From assembly GCF_033807715.1 (NCBI RefSeq), contig NC_084607.1:16912941-16976940 (forward strand): DNA of 64,000 nt, read 5' to 3'. Numbering within the stretch: position 1 is the first letter of the stretch; every line of letters begins with the position of its first letter. The notes below the pieces were generated by a model. That model was given only the letters and a program-made list of their open reading frames with translations. It was not told the DNA's origin and searched no databases. Positions 49,601-56,660 of the stretch are shown here, one piece after another. Origin of the DNA: Cololabis saira (taxonomy: Eukaryota; Chordata; Actinopteri; Beloniformes; Belonidae). The position numbers and the translations under genes are program-made.

Positions 49601-52600
49601 TATAGTTTTGTGAATTGGAGATATACATGAGCGCAACGTATGAGGTGAAGACATGGTGATAACAGGAAGACCACAGTGACAACAAAAAGACCACCACACG
49701 AACAGCTTGCTCTGCTCATTCATTCTCTCTGTAAGATTTTAGATGAACAAATCCTGTTTTTAACATTTGGTTTTGCGTCATTATTCATTTCAGTTCTAGC
49801 AGCTGTTTTGTTGACAAAATGTGGTTTGAAGACCAGCTGGATGGCAAAATCGTTGTGAGATCATGCGGTGTGCGACTCCCAGTTGTCAGTCACTCGTGTA
49901 GTGTGAACACCACAGTGACTTCAATGACTCCCTGTTACAATACAATAAATCATGACCTGAAAGTGATGTAGTGTGGATGTGTGATGTCATAGAAATCTGT
50001 AAATATGAATGGTTCACTAAATAACATATTCATATGCATATTTTTTCTTTTTCATAATGCATCCTCATTAAAGCTTCGGCATTAGTTGTCAATGTGAACC
50101 CCATAATAAGTTAAAAAAAATCAGCTGATGTCTCATTTTACTTGTTCTCGTTGGTTTAAGAAGCCACACCAGAACATCTAACATTTAAATGAACTACCAG
50201 TAGTTGCATTCCCCCTTGGTTGGTTTAAGCTGACTTCTGCAGACACTGAACATAATAACGCTTACTAACAACAATGAAATGAGACTCTTTCGTTCCTCTT
50301 TTTAATACAGGTCTTCAGTGTGACCTAGAGCCAAGCACCCAGGAGATTAAGCTGGAGGAGAGTCCCAGAAGTTCAGTTATGCTGACGCCAGTGTCCGAGG
50401 TTTCCTCTGTGGAGCTCGTCACCCTTTCACCTCCTCAGATTTCACCGTCCTCACAGCTTTTTGAGACGGCATCAGACACCAGCGCCCCAGATGTCCCAGA
50501 GGCTGCAGAGGCCACAGAAACTATGGGCCTGACCAACGAGTCAGGCAGGGCTGCGGACATGCCTGGCACAAATGAGGAGCCACAGGCAGACGACGATAAA
50601 GACCCCAAGAAGAGCAAGGCTCACCTCCATTGTCCTGTTTGTAAAGTCACAGTCAACTCCATCTCCCAAATGGAAGCACACAACAGCGGTAGGGCTGCGG
50701 TGTGACCGCAACATGCATACTTTCCTGTTACATTCCTGGTTTATTTTTGACATTGCTAAATAGGGGTGTAACAATATATCGTGCCACGAAATTTCGCGAT
50801 ACAAAAACGTCACAATACGTGTCGTGGAGGTGACAAAGTGTATCGCGATATTGGGTTATTAATATTAATCTATTGTGTTGAATAGAAACGCGCATCCGAC
50901 CGCGACCGCATCTCGACCCGCGGACCAAAATCTTACTCCGCTCAGAAGAAACTAGTCCCATTTTGTGGTCCCGTTTTGAGCTCTGAACTTTTACTAATGT
51001 AAGGCTGGTGTAGAGTTAAGCCTTACCTTATTAAATTAAACCTTTTTGGGGTTGTGAATAGCATAAACACACAGGCAACTTCTGCAGAGCTCCAGTGTAC
51101 TTTAATGTCCGCTCAATAGTGTAGGATTTTAGAACATCAACACAGCACCTAGTACCGTACTGTGGCGTATCACTCCGCCCAATCTAAAACATACTAAACA
51201 CTACAGATAAACTGGCTAGTGTCATTATAGTCCCTGATTTACATCAGAATATATAGAATATATTTATAAAATAATGAACCCTGAATTACCAAAATAACCT
51301 TCTTAACAAAAATAAATCTCCTCTTACACTTATAAGGTGAGCATGAATCAATCTTTTTTATGATGTAAAATTGTATGTATTTATTTACTTTTATTTATTT
51401 ATTTAATTTTAGTTGTTAAATTAGAAAGAAAAAAGTCAAATCATACATGAGAGAAACTATTCAGTTTGTGGCAAAATATTTTTACTTGTATGAAACTGAA
51501 GATCATAATGCAAACCTGACATTGACTTTTAGTTCAGTTTGTGGGAAATGGTTGGCCTGGCTTTCTCTTTAAAACTTAAACAGTTATAAAACATTACAAA
51601 CTGTAACAATAGGGCAAACGCACAGCATTGTTTTGTATTTTGTGTCTTTCAAATAAAAGACAATTTTTTCCAGTCATATGTTCCTCATTCAAGGTTGTTA
51701 AAAAAATACTGCTATAATATCGTATCATATCGTTATCGTGACCTCAATATCGTGTATCGTACCGTATCGTGAGATTAGTGTATCGTTACACCCCTATTGC
51801 TAAACAGCGTCTGGTGTGCTCTCTTCACTAGGTACAAAGCACAAACTAATGCTGGAAGGTCACAGCGTTCTGCCACGACGCCGGGGGAAGGTGGTGGCAG
51901 CTCGAGCCGGCTGCAAGAGCAAGCGACTGGGCAGCAAAGGCAGCGTCGGGGTGCCCAGCAAGAACTTCCAGTGTGAAGTGTGTGAGATCTTTGTGAACTC
52001 TGAGACTCAACTCAGCCAGGTAAAATAAACTATAATCTACACATATTCAGAGCACTACAGTAAAACGTATAGCCACTATTTATAGTCCTTTAGTAGTTGC
52101 AGTCCATCGTTTGATTTTCCACCTGCCCAAAGTCCACGTATTCTGCACAGTTTCTCACAATTCCCTGCTTAATGGTGTCATTTCCATGGTGAGCTGAACT
52201 ACCAGGTCTTGAAAGTCCAGTTGGTGTTTAAAAAAAAAAAGAAGTAGTTTTTTTAGGTACTTTATAAAAACAGATCAAACTGGACAGTACAGTACAAGAA
52301 CAGTGCAACACGTCATCAACATGGGAGCTGATGCGGCACTGAATAGCTTAAACAGTTGACCAGGTGAACCCAAGAAAATAAATGTAACTGGTGCGGGGAG
52401 TGAGGGAACACAGGTTCTCTGTAAGGTTTAGATCCTCTACTAACTTGGAACATTTCATAACGTGGGTCTTATTCGTGTATTTCAGGCACAAGTAATACAA
52501 ACTGCAGTTTATGAAAAACATTGCAATTCATGTTTTTCACTCTGAAAATCTATACTTTTTCATTAAAAACCCTTTCAGAAATGATCCTCCTATTACTTTC

Positions 52601-55600
52601 CAGGAGAATTAACAGATCTTTCAAACATTTTGCTTTTGTTAGATTTGCAAGGAGTCTTTCAGCTCTTGCAGTGAAGACTTCAGATGCTTTCTTAGTAACA
52701 AAACACTGAAGCATAAAGCATAAAGGCTTTAGACAAATGAATCCTTACTTGTTAGGCATACATAGACACATTTGGGGTCAACAGGAGGCTACAGGTGGAA
52801 GCTGTGAGCTTGGAGAGAAATATCAGGAGACATGTGAGGAGCAGGTCAGGCAGGTCTTCCTCCTTATCAAGACCTGTGAACGGAATGGAGTTATTGGAAT
52901 AAACAATGCAGAAGGCTGAACATTGGCCAGTATTCATACCTGAGGAGAAGAAAGAAAACAATGCTGAGGTTGCTGGGGTCCAGTATCCACAGTAGTCTGC
53001 ACAGCTGCATACTGGAAATATTTCCAGAACTAGTCTTTCTTTTCTTTTCTTTTTGCATACTGCATATTGGGCAATTGTTTGGACACCGCTTACAACATTT
53101 TGACAAACTCAGTACATATTAACAGCTTTCATCTCTTTTCGTCTTGTCAAAGTTTTGGTCTCCATATCCATCTAAATAACAGTACAGAGATTTAGTCTCC
53201 TGTCAGGGGGAAACTGTAAGACATGCATGAGAGTATTATTGATTTCTAGGTGAAAGTTTTCATACAATAACTAATTAAATCTGAGAGTAAATTAAAAAAA
53301 AGGAAAGAAAGAAAATGAGAGAAATGTTGCATGAATTGTCCACACAACAAACATGAGGATCACACCAGCCCACAAATACCTCAAAACTTAGAAGAGCAGG
53401 AGTTTAAAATGGCAGGAATTCACATTCTGGGACTTCTCGTCACTCTCACGGTGCACGAAATGAAAGATGAGGAGGGAATTGGGGACTTGGGGAAGTCCGG
53501 TAGATTTGTCCAGGCATACCAAGTAAGAGTGTAGTCGACCTGATAGGATTCTGTTTAAAAGGGCAAGGAAGGGAAGTTCAGCCTCTGGGGTAAAACACTC
53601 CAGTCCAATCATGCCAGGCAGTGAAGAAAATGTTGCACACAATTACCTCGGCCCCACAGAGAGATGATGTGGTGACAGAATTAATCAGAAAACAGTGGTG
53701 CTCGCAGATACTTGGCAATTACCTTGGACGTCAGGAGATTGATATTACATATTCAACTTAGATCACATCGATCTGTAATGCATTGTATTAGAGTGTACAA
53801 AAGTGATGTGTATTCAAGTGATGAATGGGAATGATTGGAATTTAAAGACTATACTTAATCCAAGAGACAATTTTATCATCACATTGATGAAAGAAGTGTG
53901 TGTGTGAGCGCTTAAATCAAAGCAGCCGTTTCATTTACAGCCACACGAGTGAAGCCGCTGAGTGCAGGTTGGAGAGTTCAGAGTACATTCAAGCAGCTAT
54001 TTTTCAACACTAAACAGATATCGTTGAATGCTTTAACTAAGTGTTAAGTGCGCAAGGATGTTTATTTTTTATTTTTTTGGCTCATTACTGATATCCACAA
54101 TGCCTCACGTATTTATTTTAGAGATATCAGCATCAAACCTGGTTATGAAAAGGCTGTGTCTGCGTTTTATATTCATGTAATATTAAGTCAGGGCCAGACT
54201 TGAGTCTGGAAGGAAGAAAGAATAGGCTGGTATGTGTTGGCACCTGGGCAGCTTTAGCCTCTAATGCATCCCATCAGTCTTGCGTGGACATCCTCCATCC
54301 TGGGAGGACAAAAGCCTGGAAATGCTGCAGCCAACCAAAGTAATAGGATGTAATTTCTGTGCACTTAGGTCACACTCGCTCTGTTCCCGTTATTAATTCA
54401 GACAACTTCTGAAGTTGTTTCGCTGCGGTTCAACAGATGCTTGTTAAGCTTTCTTAATGGTACTTTTGCTGGTCTCTGCAGCACATGAATAGCAGACGGC
54501 ACAAGGACAGGCTGGCCGGCAAGCCGCCCAAACCCAAGTTTACTCCTCACAGCAAGAGCCAGCCCTGCTCCAGCTTAGCGGTAAGCCCAACAGATGAGAT
54601 CAAGACACCGTCACTCAAATGAGCACGCCTACACACGCAACACATAAGGACGGCGAACAATGCCATTATTCGGTTTTAGATACATTTGAACGTGTATGTT
54701 TTTCCTACAGCTGGAACTGCTTTTATATTATCACAATGACTTTTAACTGACTTGTCAACATGCAGAGCTTCTCACACTGATACTTCTACAGCATATCCCG
54801 CTGAGGCAGCATGCCTTTGTGCCTCGACTCTTATCGAGGTTAAGTGTGCTTTTTTCTCTCAGCGAGTCCCCGACCCCTGAGACGGGTCTAAATGAGTCCT
54901 GCTCTACCGGTCCTGAATCAGCACTCCAGATAAATCACCTCCCTGCTCCTGTCATATATACTTTTCCCATCTCTTTTCTTCCTCCATCCTACAGAACGCG
55001 AAGTGGAGTGGCTACGCAGGCTTGGCTGTGTCCGCCATGAAGAAAACGTTCACCCAGTACAGCCTCACCTCGCTCTCCACGCAGGTCAGTGGAAGGAGAG
55101 GCCGCGACCGGGGGTTGGCTCGGAGGGAGAGAGCTTGAGCTGGCTGAACCTCGGGCCTGGCCGTGGGCAGGGGACTGAGAGGGGAGGAGGAAGGGATGCC
55201 GTGTGCGTTAAAGGGATAGCTCTGATCTTGTTTTGTTTTTTTATTGTGTTGTCAGGGGAGTTGGAAACTCTGGTTCAGCACGAAAAACTAACAAAAAACA
55301 AAGATATTTCCTAGACAGTTGACGTTTTCTGCACCAATCTGTAAACAAGAACCAGATCCTTCAATGGTCTGGAATTTGTTGTGTTTGTGTCCCAAGAACA
55401 ACACAGTAGAAACTCTGCAGAGGAATCGCTTTTCTCTTCACTTGTAATGCTTCATCGACAGATTACAAAAACTATGCAATGATCATTGATCAAATGTGCC
55501 TACCTGCAGTGAGATTAGAGCAGCATGCATGTCAGCAGGGTTCAGAGTAGTTTTCTGCACAGGAATGAGGTTTCTATGAGTACGGCACTTTCTCCTAAGG

Positions 55601-56660
55601 TGCATCTCAGGACGTACATGGGTAACAGAGAGAGAGGAATTACTCTCAGAGTCAAATGTTTTTCTGTTAGTTAAAATTAATGAGATTGATGTTTGTCACA
55701 CAGACACAAATGAGGCTTGATTATAAATACTGAATGTGACTCCTTGAGTAGTTTACAGCATTTCACTCAGCAAGGAAAGGTCAGTCAGGAACACTCCAGT
55801 AAAATATTTCATTTCCATTTCCAGTCCTTTATATTTAGCTGTGTACTCGGACTCCCCAGCACTTCCACGTGCATACATAAGAGAGTCTCAGGCAGTTAGT
55901 GCAGGTCTAATCTGACATCAGTGACAAAAGACACTGATTAAGATGGACACAAGATGCCGCTCTGGAAGAAATGGGAAGAGGGAAAGTGGTCAGCGTGGAT
56001 GTATGATGATATTTACTAATATGTGGCAAAGAAGCAGCAGTTTGTGGCTTGCGAACGGCTCATACCCCATGCATCTACTGTATATCATGACCAGCGAGTA
56101 AAACTTTTCATCATTGGTTAAAAAGATCAGATCTATCTTTTTAACAGCGGCGAGCTCTAGAGGTAAATCTTGCAAATAAATGATGAAAAAAGCTGTGTAC
56201 GTAACATAGTCATACAGATTTAGTCTGTTATGTAGTCATATGCAAGTTTTTGACACCTGTTGACAAATTAATACTTTTCTGTTTTTGTATCAGGAGAAGA
56301 AGTAAATGTAATTTGCTCAGAGGTGTTTTGCATATAACTGTACTGCAGCTAAGTGTGTGCTTGGGCGCATGTGTGCGCAGTAACTGTTTTTCTCTTGCTT
56401 CTCACCGTTCCCCCTCCTGTCTTCTCCAGACCAAACTGGCCTTGCAGAAGCAGCTGACCAAGAGTTTGACAACTGGCTTCCTGCCCAGCCCCCTCACCCC
56501 TCCAGCTCTGTGCACCCTGGCAACTAACCCGCTGGCTCTGCGCCACCCGGTGGGCACCGCCACCTTCATCCAGACCCCATTCCTGGGCCCCGCACTGTTC
56601 CGGCCTGCCCCCGGGCCGCTGCGGGCCACACACACCCCCATCATCTTCTCCCCCTACTAA
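876..56660 (+). CDS. znf385c: znf385c, zinc finger protein 385C (complete gene, nine coding exons, introns included in the span)
   Basis: Joining 876-885, 27090-27232, 37430-37540, 41425-41668, 50311-50688, 51832-52019, 54482-54580, 54995-55084 and 56430-56660 gives an open frame of 497 codons plus TAA; every junction is GT-AG and all phases agree. Three U1/matrin-like C2H2 fingers of the form C-x2-C-x12-H-x5-H lie at about residues 78-100, 277-299 and 343-365. Around finger 1 the text [17 protein letters not shown], and near the C-terminus [10 protein letters not shown], are closer to ZNF385C than to the A, B or D paralogues as I remember them; the end PIIFSPY is the family signature. ZNF385 proteins are nuclear, bind nucleic acid (including structured RNA) through these fingers, and the A and C members are linked to p53-dependent transcription. 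An Arg-Glu tract (about residues 125-147) separates fingers 1 and 2. Family assignment is firm; the C paralogue is very likely. An extra upstream first exon outside the window cannot be excluded. Confidence 0.93.
1174..1282. mobile_element. PIF/Harbinger-like MITE, 109 bp
   Basis: Imperfect terminal inverted repeats AGGCTGATTTATGGTTC and, from the other end, AGCCTGAATTATGGTTC enclose a partly palindromic GC-rich core with repeated ACGCAGA-type words. The element is flanked by TAA at 1171-1173 and 1283-1285, a 3-bp target duplication typical of PIF/Harbinger. It has no coding capacity. Placement in the superfamily rests on TIR and TSD form only. Confidence 0.65.
1829..1842 (+). promoter_or_regulatory. 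Octamer/homeodomain-like site in intron 1
   Basis: ATTTGCATAATTAA combines a POU octamer (ATTTGCAT) with a TAATTA-type homeodomain core. It lies about 1 kb inside intron 1 in a stretch without repeats, where first-intron enhancers are common. A single motif of this kind also arises by chance, so this is only a candidate. Confidence 0.25.
3337..3385 (+). repeat. (GT)n microsatellite
   Basis: A mostly pure GT dinucleotide run with a few CT and AT interruptions; intronic. Confidence 0.9.
6533..6572 (+). repeat. (GT)n microsatellite
   Basis: An interrupted GT repeat with GC and CA variants; intronic. Confidence 0.85.
7552..8362. mobile_element. hAT-type non-autonomous DNA transposon, 811 bp
   Basis: The ends read TAGGGGTGG and CCACCCCTA, and the insertion is bordered by a perfect 8-bp duplication CATACCAG at 7544-7551 and 8363-8370, which is diagnostic for hAT-like integration. 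Subterminal stretches are full of ACGATAC and CGATAT words, and an A-rich segment follows at about 8220-8275. There is no transposase frame, so it is a MITE-like derivative that needed an autonomous relative. Confidence 0.88.
9228..9720 (+). pseudogene. Degenerate L2/Rex1-type LINE reverse-transcriptase C-terminus and 3' end
   Basis: Around 9285-9370 the translation reads like [13 protein letters not shown] followed by a stop-interrupted IDFKIL segment, which matches the conserved thumb region of L2/CR1/Rex1 LINE reverse transcriptases. The surrounding frame has several stops and shifts. The element ends in a low-complexity TTAGTGTG...ATAATAAACTC tail, as such LINE 3' ends do. It is an old, dead copy; clade assignment is approximate. 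Confidence 0.6.
10568..10677 (+). repeat. (ATCC)n tetranucleotide array
   Basis: A nearly pure array of the tetranucleotide with one interruption near 10586 and variants at the right edge. Open frames across it (Ile-His-Pro-Ser and Met-Asp-Gly-Trp repeats) are artefacts. It is the reverse complement of the (GGAT)n array in intron 4. Confidence 0.97.
13930..14290. repeat. Possible degenerate short transposon relic
   Basis: The stretch contains ACGCGGCGCCTACACC and TCTGCGTCGTCC-type words like those in the Harbinger-like MITE at 1174, followed by a GAAAACGAAGAAGAA segment that I associate with fish non-autonomous elements. No clear terminal repeats or target duplication remain, so this is tentative. 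Confidence 0.2.
21590..22420 (+). pseudogene. Possible degenerate L1/Tx1-type LINE ORF2 C-terminal fragment
   Basis: A frame from about 21590 to 21866 includes [19 protein letters not shown], and a later segment near 21990 translates as [11 protein letters not shown]. Both resemble the C-terminal region of fish L1/Tx1-like ORF2 proteins after the reverse transcriptase. Stops and shifts interrupt the frame, and A-rich sequence follows. The assignment is from pattern memory and needs a profile search. Confidence 0.4.
22421..22506 (+). repeat. (GT)n(AT)n compound microsatellite
   Basis: A GT run passes through GTAT variants into a pure TA run with one AA interruption. It lies just after the putative LINE fragment and may have grown from its 3' tail. 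Confidence 0.93.
23046..23435 (+). repeat. Diverged tandem duplication in intron 1, about 110-bp unit
   Basis: The segment from about 23042 (AGAGCCTTGATGATGAAGG) and that from about 23320 (AGAGCCATGATGATGAGGG) share GATGATGA, AGTCC-CTGTTA, GCAGGCGG, GAGCATCA and GCAGGAATC in the same order, about 280 bp apart. A third, partial copy of the sequence that precedes the second unit lies near 24027-24080. I do not recognise the unit as a known transposon. Confidence 0.6.
24223..24290 (+). repeat. (GGA)n purine tract
   Basis: A pure 68-bp trinucleotide array. Poly-Glu and poly-Gly frames through it are artefacts. The strand asymmetry allows triplex (H-DNA) or G-quadruplex structure. Confidence 0.97.
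27090..27232 (+). CDS. znf385c: znf385c coding exon 2 (residues 4-51, N-terminal Pro/Leu region)
   Basis: The exon begins after TTCTCCAG in phase 1 and ends before GTGAGT in phase 0. It encodes the conserved N-terminal segment with [13 protein letters not shown] and [11 protein letters not shown], a block that all ZNF385 paralogues carry just before the MDPVQKA sequence. The first part ([17 protein letters not shown]) is rich in Pro, Leu and Ser and is probably disordered. No finger residues lie here. Confidence 0.92.
28514..29259. mobile_element. hAT-type MITE, copy 1, 746 bp
   Basis: Terminal inverted repeats TAGGGCTGTTCGATT and AATCGAACAGCCCTA enclose an AT-rich body, with a perfect 8-bp duplication GTGGCGTA at 28506-28513 and 29260-29267. 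A second copy lies at 43472-44218. Short frames on the minus strand inside both copies look alike only because the DNA is shared. It has no transposase. Confidence 0.93.
30439..30504 (+). repeat. (GT)n/(GTGTGA)n microsatellite
   Basis: A GT run with a middle block of GTGTGA hexamers; intronic. Confidence 0.92.
32758..33248. mobile_element. Candidate short DNA transposon with TIRs, 491 bp
   Basis: The left end CAGTGCGGTTACATGCAC and the right end, read in reverse complement as CAGTCATTACATTTACATGC, form imperfect inverted repeats, and TTGGCAACAATC and its counterpart GGCAACAATTCG add internal similarity. No perfect target duplication is visible, only TAAT near both outer sides, so the superfamily is unassigned. 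Confidence 0.5.
36920..36951. promoter_or_regulatory. CRE-like word and perfect RFX X-box palindrome upstream of exon 3
   Basis: TGATGTCAT at 36920-36928 is followed by GTTGCCAGGCAAC at 36939-36951, a perfect inverted repeat that matches the RFX X-box consensus with a 1-bp spacer. The pair lies about 480 bp before exon 3, whose first codon is ATG. This could be an intronic enhancer or part of an internal promoter; no core promoter element is evident. Confidence 0.35.
37430..37540 (+). CDS. znf385c: znf385c coding exon 3 (residues 52-88, first half of zinc finger 1)
   Basis: The exon begins exactly at ATG after TCTCTCAG and ends before GTAAGA; both sides are phase 0. It encodes [15 protein letters not shown], the most conserved block of the family, and then the Cys pair of finger 1 (Cys78 and Cys81 in [11 protein letters not shown]). 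Because the length is a multiple of three, skipping would keep the frame but remove the zinc-binding cysteines. The ATG at the exon edge could also serve as the start of a shorter form lacking residues 1-51. Confidence 0.97.
37541..41424 (+). other. znf385c: znf385c intron 3 (about 3.9 kb)
   Basis: Bounded by GTAAGA and ACCCGCAG. Apart from the tRNA-derived SINE near its left end I see only unique, non-coding sequence. Confidence 0.8.
37771..37936 (-). mobile_element. tRNA-derived SINE, minus strand
   Basis: On the minus strand the head reads GGGCCCCTGGCTAGCTCAGTGG, with a tRNA-like A box (TAGCTCAGTGG), followed after about 45 bp by a B box GGTTCAAATCC at about 37851-37863, and then a short body ending in an A-rich/T-rich low-complexity tail near 37750-37775. 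The cloverleaf is not complete, so it is a SINE and not a working tRNA gene. It sits in antisense orientation to znf385c. Confidence 0.7.
41425..41668 (+). CDS. znf385c: znf385c coding exon 4 (residues 89-169, second half of finger 1 and Arg-Glu tract)
   Basis: The exon starts after ACCCGCAG in phase 0 and ends before GTAGGT in phase 1. It supplies His94 and His100 of finger 1 ([11 protein letters not shown]), then a basic linker, and then ten Arg-Glu pairs plus Arg-Asp-Arg (about residues 125-147) encoded by an imperfect CGAGAG-type repeat. A Ser-rich segment follows. I do not recall this mixed-charge tract in the mammalian protein; such tracts occur in splicing-related nuclear proteins. Reading through the donor would meet TGA within a few codons. 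Confidence 0.95.
43472..44218. mobile_element. hAT-type MITE, copy 2, 747 bp
   Basis: Same family and orientation as the copy in intron 2: ends TAGGGCTGTTTGATT and AATCGAACAGCCCTA, with its own perfect 8-bp duplication GTGTAAAC at 43464-43471 and 44219-44226. By eye the two copies differ at only a limited number of positions plus small length changes in A runs, so both are relatively young. Confidence 0.94.
44868..44986 (+). repeat. (GGAT)n tetranucleotide array
   Basis: A long, almost pure array with a few variants (GGGT, TTGA) at the right end. The Met-Asp-Gly-Trp frame across it is an artefact. It is the reverse complement of the (ATCC)n array in intron 1. Confidence 0.97.
46628..46690 (+). 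repeat. (TA)n microsatellite
   Basis: About 29 uninterrupted AT dinucleotides followed by a short CA run. Such a run is self-complementary and can extrude as a cruciform. Confidence 0.97.
47082..47106 (+). repeat. Short (GT)n microsatellite
   Basis: A pure GT run, intronic. Confidence 0.85.
47673..48175. mobile_element. Foldback DNA element with long terminal inverted repeats and internal 20-23-bp tandem units, 503 bp
   Basis: Both ends begin TACGGAGCCCCTAAAGGGAC and stay complementary for roughly 100 bp or more, through a T-rich stretch, ATAATGAGTTTTAAGCG and CGCGTGAAACCTTTA. Inside each arm is a tandem array of units like CACGCGCGCGTAAAACCTTTA: about eight on the left and about four on the right. 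A unique core of about 150 bp separates the arms (about 47900-48045). TAAAAC occurs directly outside both ends (47667-47672 and 48176-48181) and is the likely target duplication. It has no coding capacity and I cannot assign a superfamily. Confidence 0.85.
48630..49560 (+). pseudogene. Degenerate Rex1/L2-type LINE reverse-transcriptase relic
   Basis: Near 48793 the text GTTCCACAGGGGTCT gives the reverse-transcriptase motif VPQGS, and near 48891 the frame [14 protein letters not shown] contains the catalytic YADD box. Further on, [18 protein letters not shown] (about 49155-49205) is typical of Rex1/Babar-like elements. Stops and frame shifts break the frame repeatedly. Only the 3' half of the LINE is present, in the sense direction of znf385c. 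Confidence 0.8.
50311..50688 (+). CDS. znf385c: znf385c coding exon 5 (residues 170-296, acidic linker and most of finger 2)
   Basis: The exon starts after TTTAATACAG and ends before GTAGGG; both sides are phase 1. The first hundred residues form an acidic, Ser/Thr/Pro/Glu-rich linker ([18 protein letters not shown]), probably disordered and poorly conserved between paralogues. Finger 2 begins at Cys277 and Cys280 ([11 protein letters not shown]) and has His293 in this exon; its last His is in exon 6. Reading without splicing would stop shortly after the donor. Confidence 0.96.
50689..51831 (+). other. znf385c: znf385c intron 5 (1143 bp, mostly one transposon)
   Basis: Starts GTAGGG and ends TTCACTAG. 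A 1036-bp hAT element and one copy of its duplicated target account for 1044 bp; removing them leaves a 99-bp intron, a size common for small fish introns. Confidence 0.9.
50761..51796. mobile_element. hAT-type non-autonomous DNA transposon, 1036 bp, inside intron 5
   Basis: Ends TAGGGGTGTAAC...ATA and, in reverse complement from the right, TAGGGGTGTAACGATA. A perfect 8-bp duplication TTGCTAAA lies at 50753-50760 and 51797-51804. Internal subterminal words such as ATATCGT and GTATCG repeat near both ends. It carries no transposase frame. It differs from the TAGGGCTG family but shares the hAT form. Confidence 0.93.
51832..52019 (+). CDS. znf385c: znf385c coding exon 6 (residues 296-358, end of finger 2 and Cys pair of finger 3)
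   Basis: The exon starts after TTCACTAG in phase 1 and ends before GTAAAA in phase 0. It completes finger 2 (GTKHK, His299), then encodes a very basic linker ([18 protein letters not shown]), a probable nuclear-localisation and nucleic-acid contact segment, and then the Cys pair of finger 3 (Cys343 and Cys346 in [12 protein letters not shown]). Finger 3 has its histidines in the next exon. Confidence 0.96.
52020..54481 (+). other. znf385c: znf385c intron 6 (about 2.5 kb)
   Basis: Bounded by GTAAAA and TCTCTGCAG. I see no transposon with clear ends and no additional exon. Confidence 0.75.
54482..54580 (+). CDS. znf385c: znf385c coding exon 7 (residues 359-391, His pair of finger 3)
   Basis: Both sides are phase 0. 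The exon opens with the His of finger 3 ([14 protein letters not shown]; His359 and His365) and continues into the basic, Pro-rich [11 protein letters not shown] segment found after the last finger in all family members. Skipping it would keep the frame but destroy finger 3. Confidence 0.96.
54581..54994 (+). other. znf385c: znf385c intron 7 (414 bp)
   Basis: Bounded by GTAAGC and CATCCTACAG, unique sequence, no feature seen. Confidence 0.85.
54995..55084 (+). CDS. znf385c: znf385c coding exon 8 (residues 392-421)
   Basis: The exon lies between CATCCTACAG and GTCAGT, phase 0 on both sides. It encodes [11 protein letters not shown], which matches the short Ala-Val-Ser helix that precedes KLALQK in the family, and then [13 protein letters not shown], which I do not recall from the mammalian protein and which may be lineage-specific. 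As a symmetric exon it can be skipped without frame loss. Confidence 0.85.
55085..56429 (+). other. znf385c: znf385c intron 8 (about 1.3 kb)
   Basis: Bounded by GTCAGT and TCTTCTCCAG, no repeats with clear ends and no exon seen. Confidence 0.8.
56430..56660 (+). CDS. znf385c: znf385c coding exon 9 (residues 422-497 and stop)
   Basis: After TCTTCTCCAG the exon encodes [13 protein letters not shown], then a Pro/Leu/Ala-rich C-terminal region with FLPSPLTPP and [19 protein letters not shown], and ends IIFSPY with TAA at 56658-56660. The conserved order (KLALQK, FLPSPL, PGP-R, and a terminal F-x-PY) is shared by ZNF385A-D; the KQLTK and ALFR details favour C. The base composition is GC-rich compared with the introns. 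A minus-strand open frame across the same exon is a shadow. Confidence 0.97.
   Translation, partial: TKLALQKQLTKSLTTGFLPSPLTPPALCTLATNPLALRHPVGTATFIQTPFLGPALFRPAPGPLRATHTPIIFSPY

Larger units (their letters stand above)
41669..50310 (+). other. znf385c: znf385c intron 4 (about 8.6 kb)
   Basis: Bounded by GTAGGT and TTTAATACAG. It is repeat-rich: hAT MITE copy 2, a (GGAT)n array, a (TA)n array, a GT run at 47082-47106, the foldback element and a LINE reverse-transcriptase relic. No additional exon was found. Confidence 0.8.
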
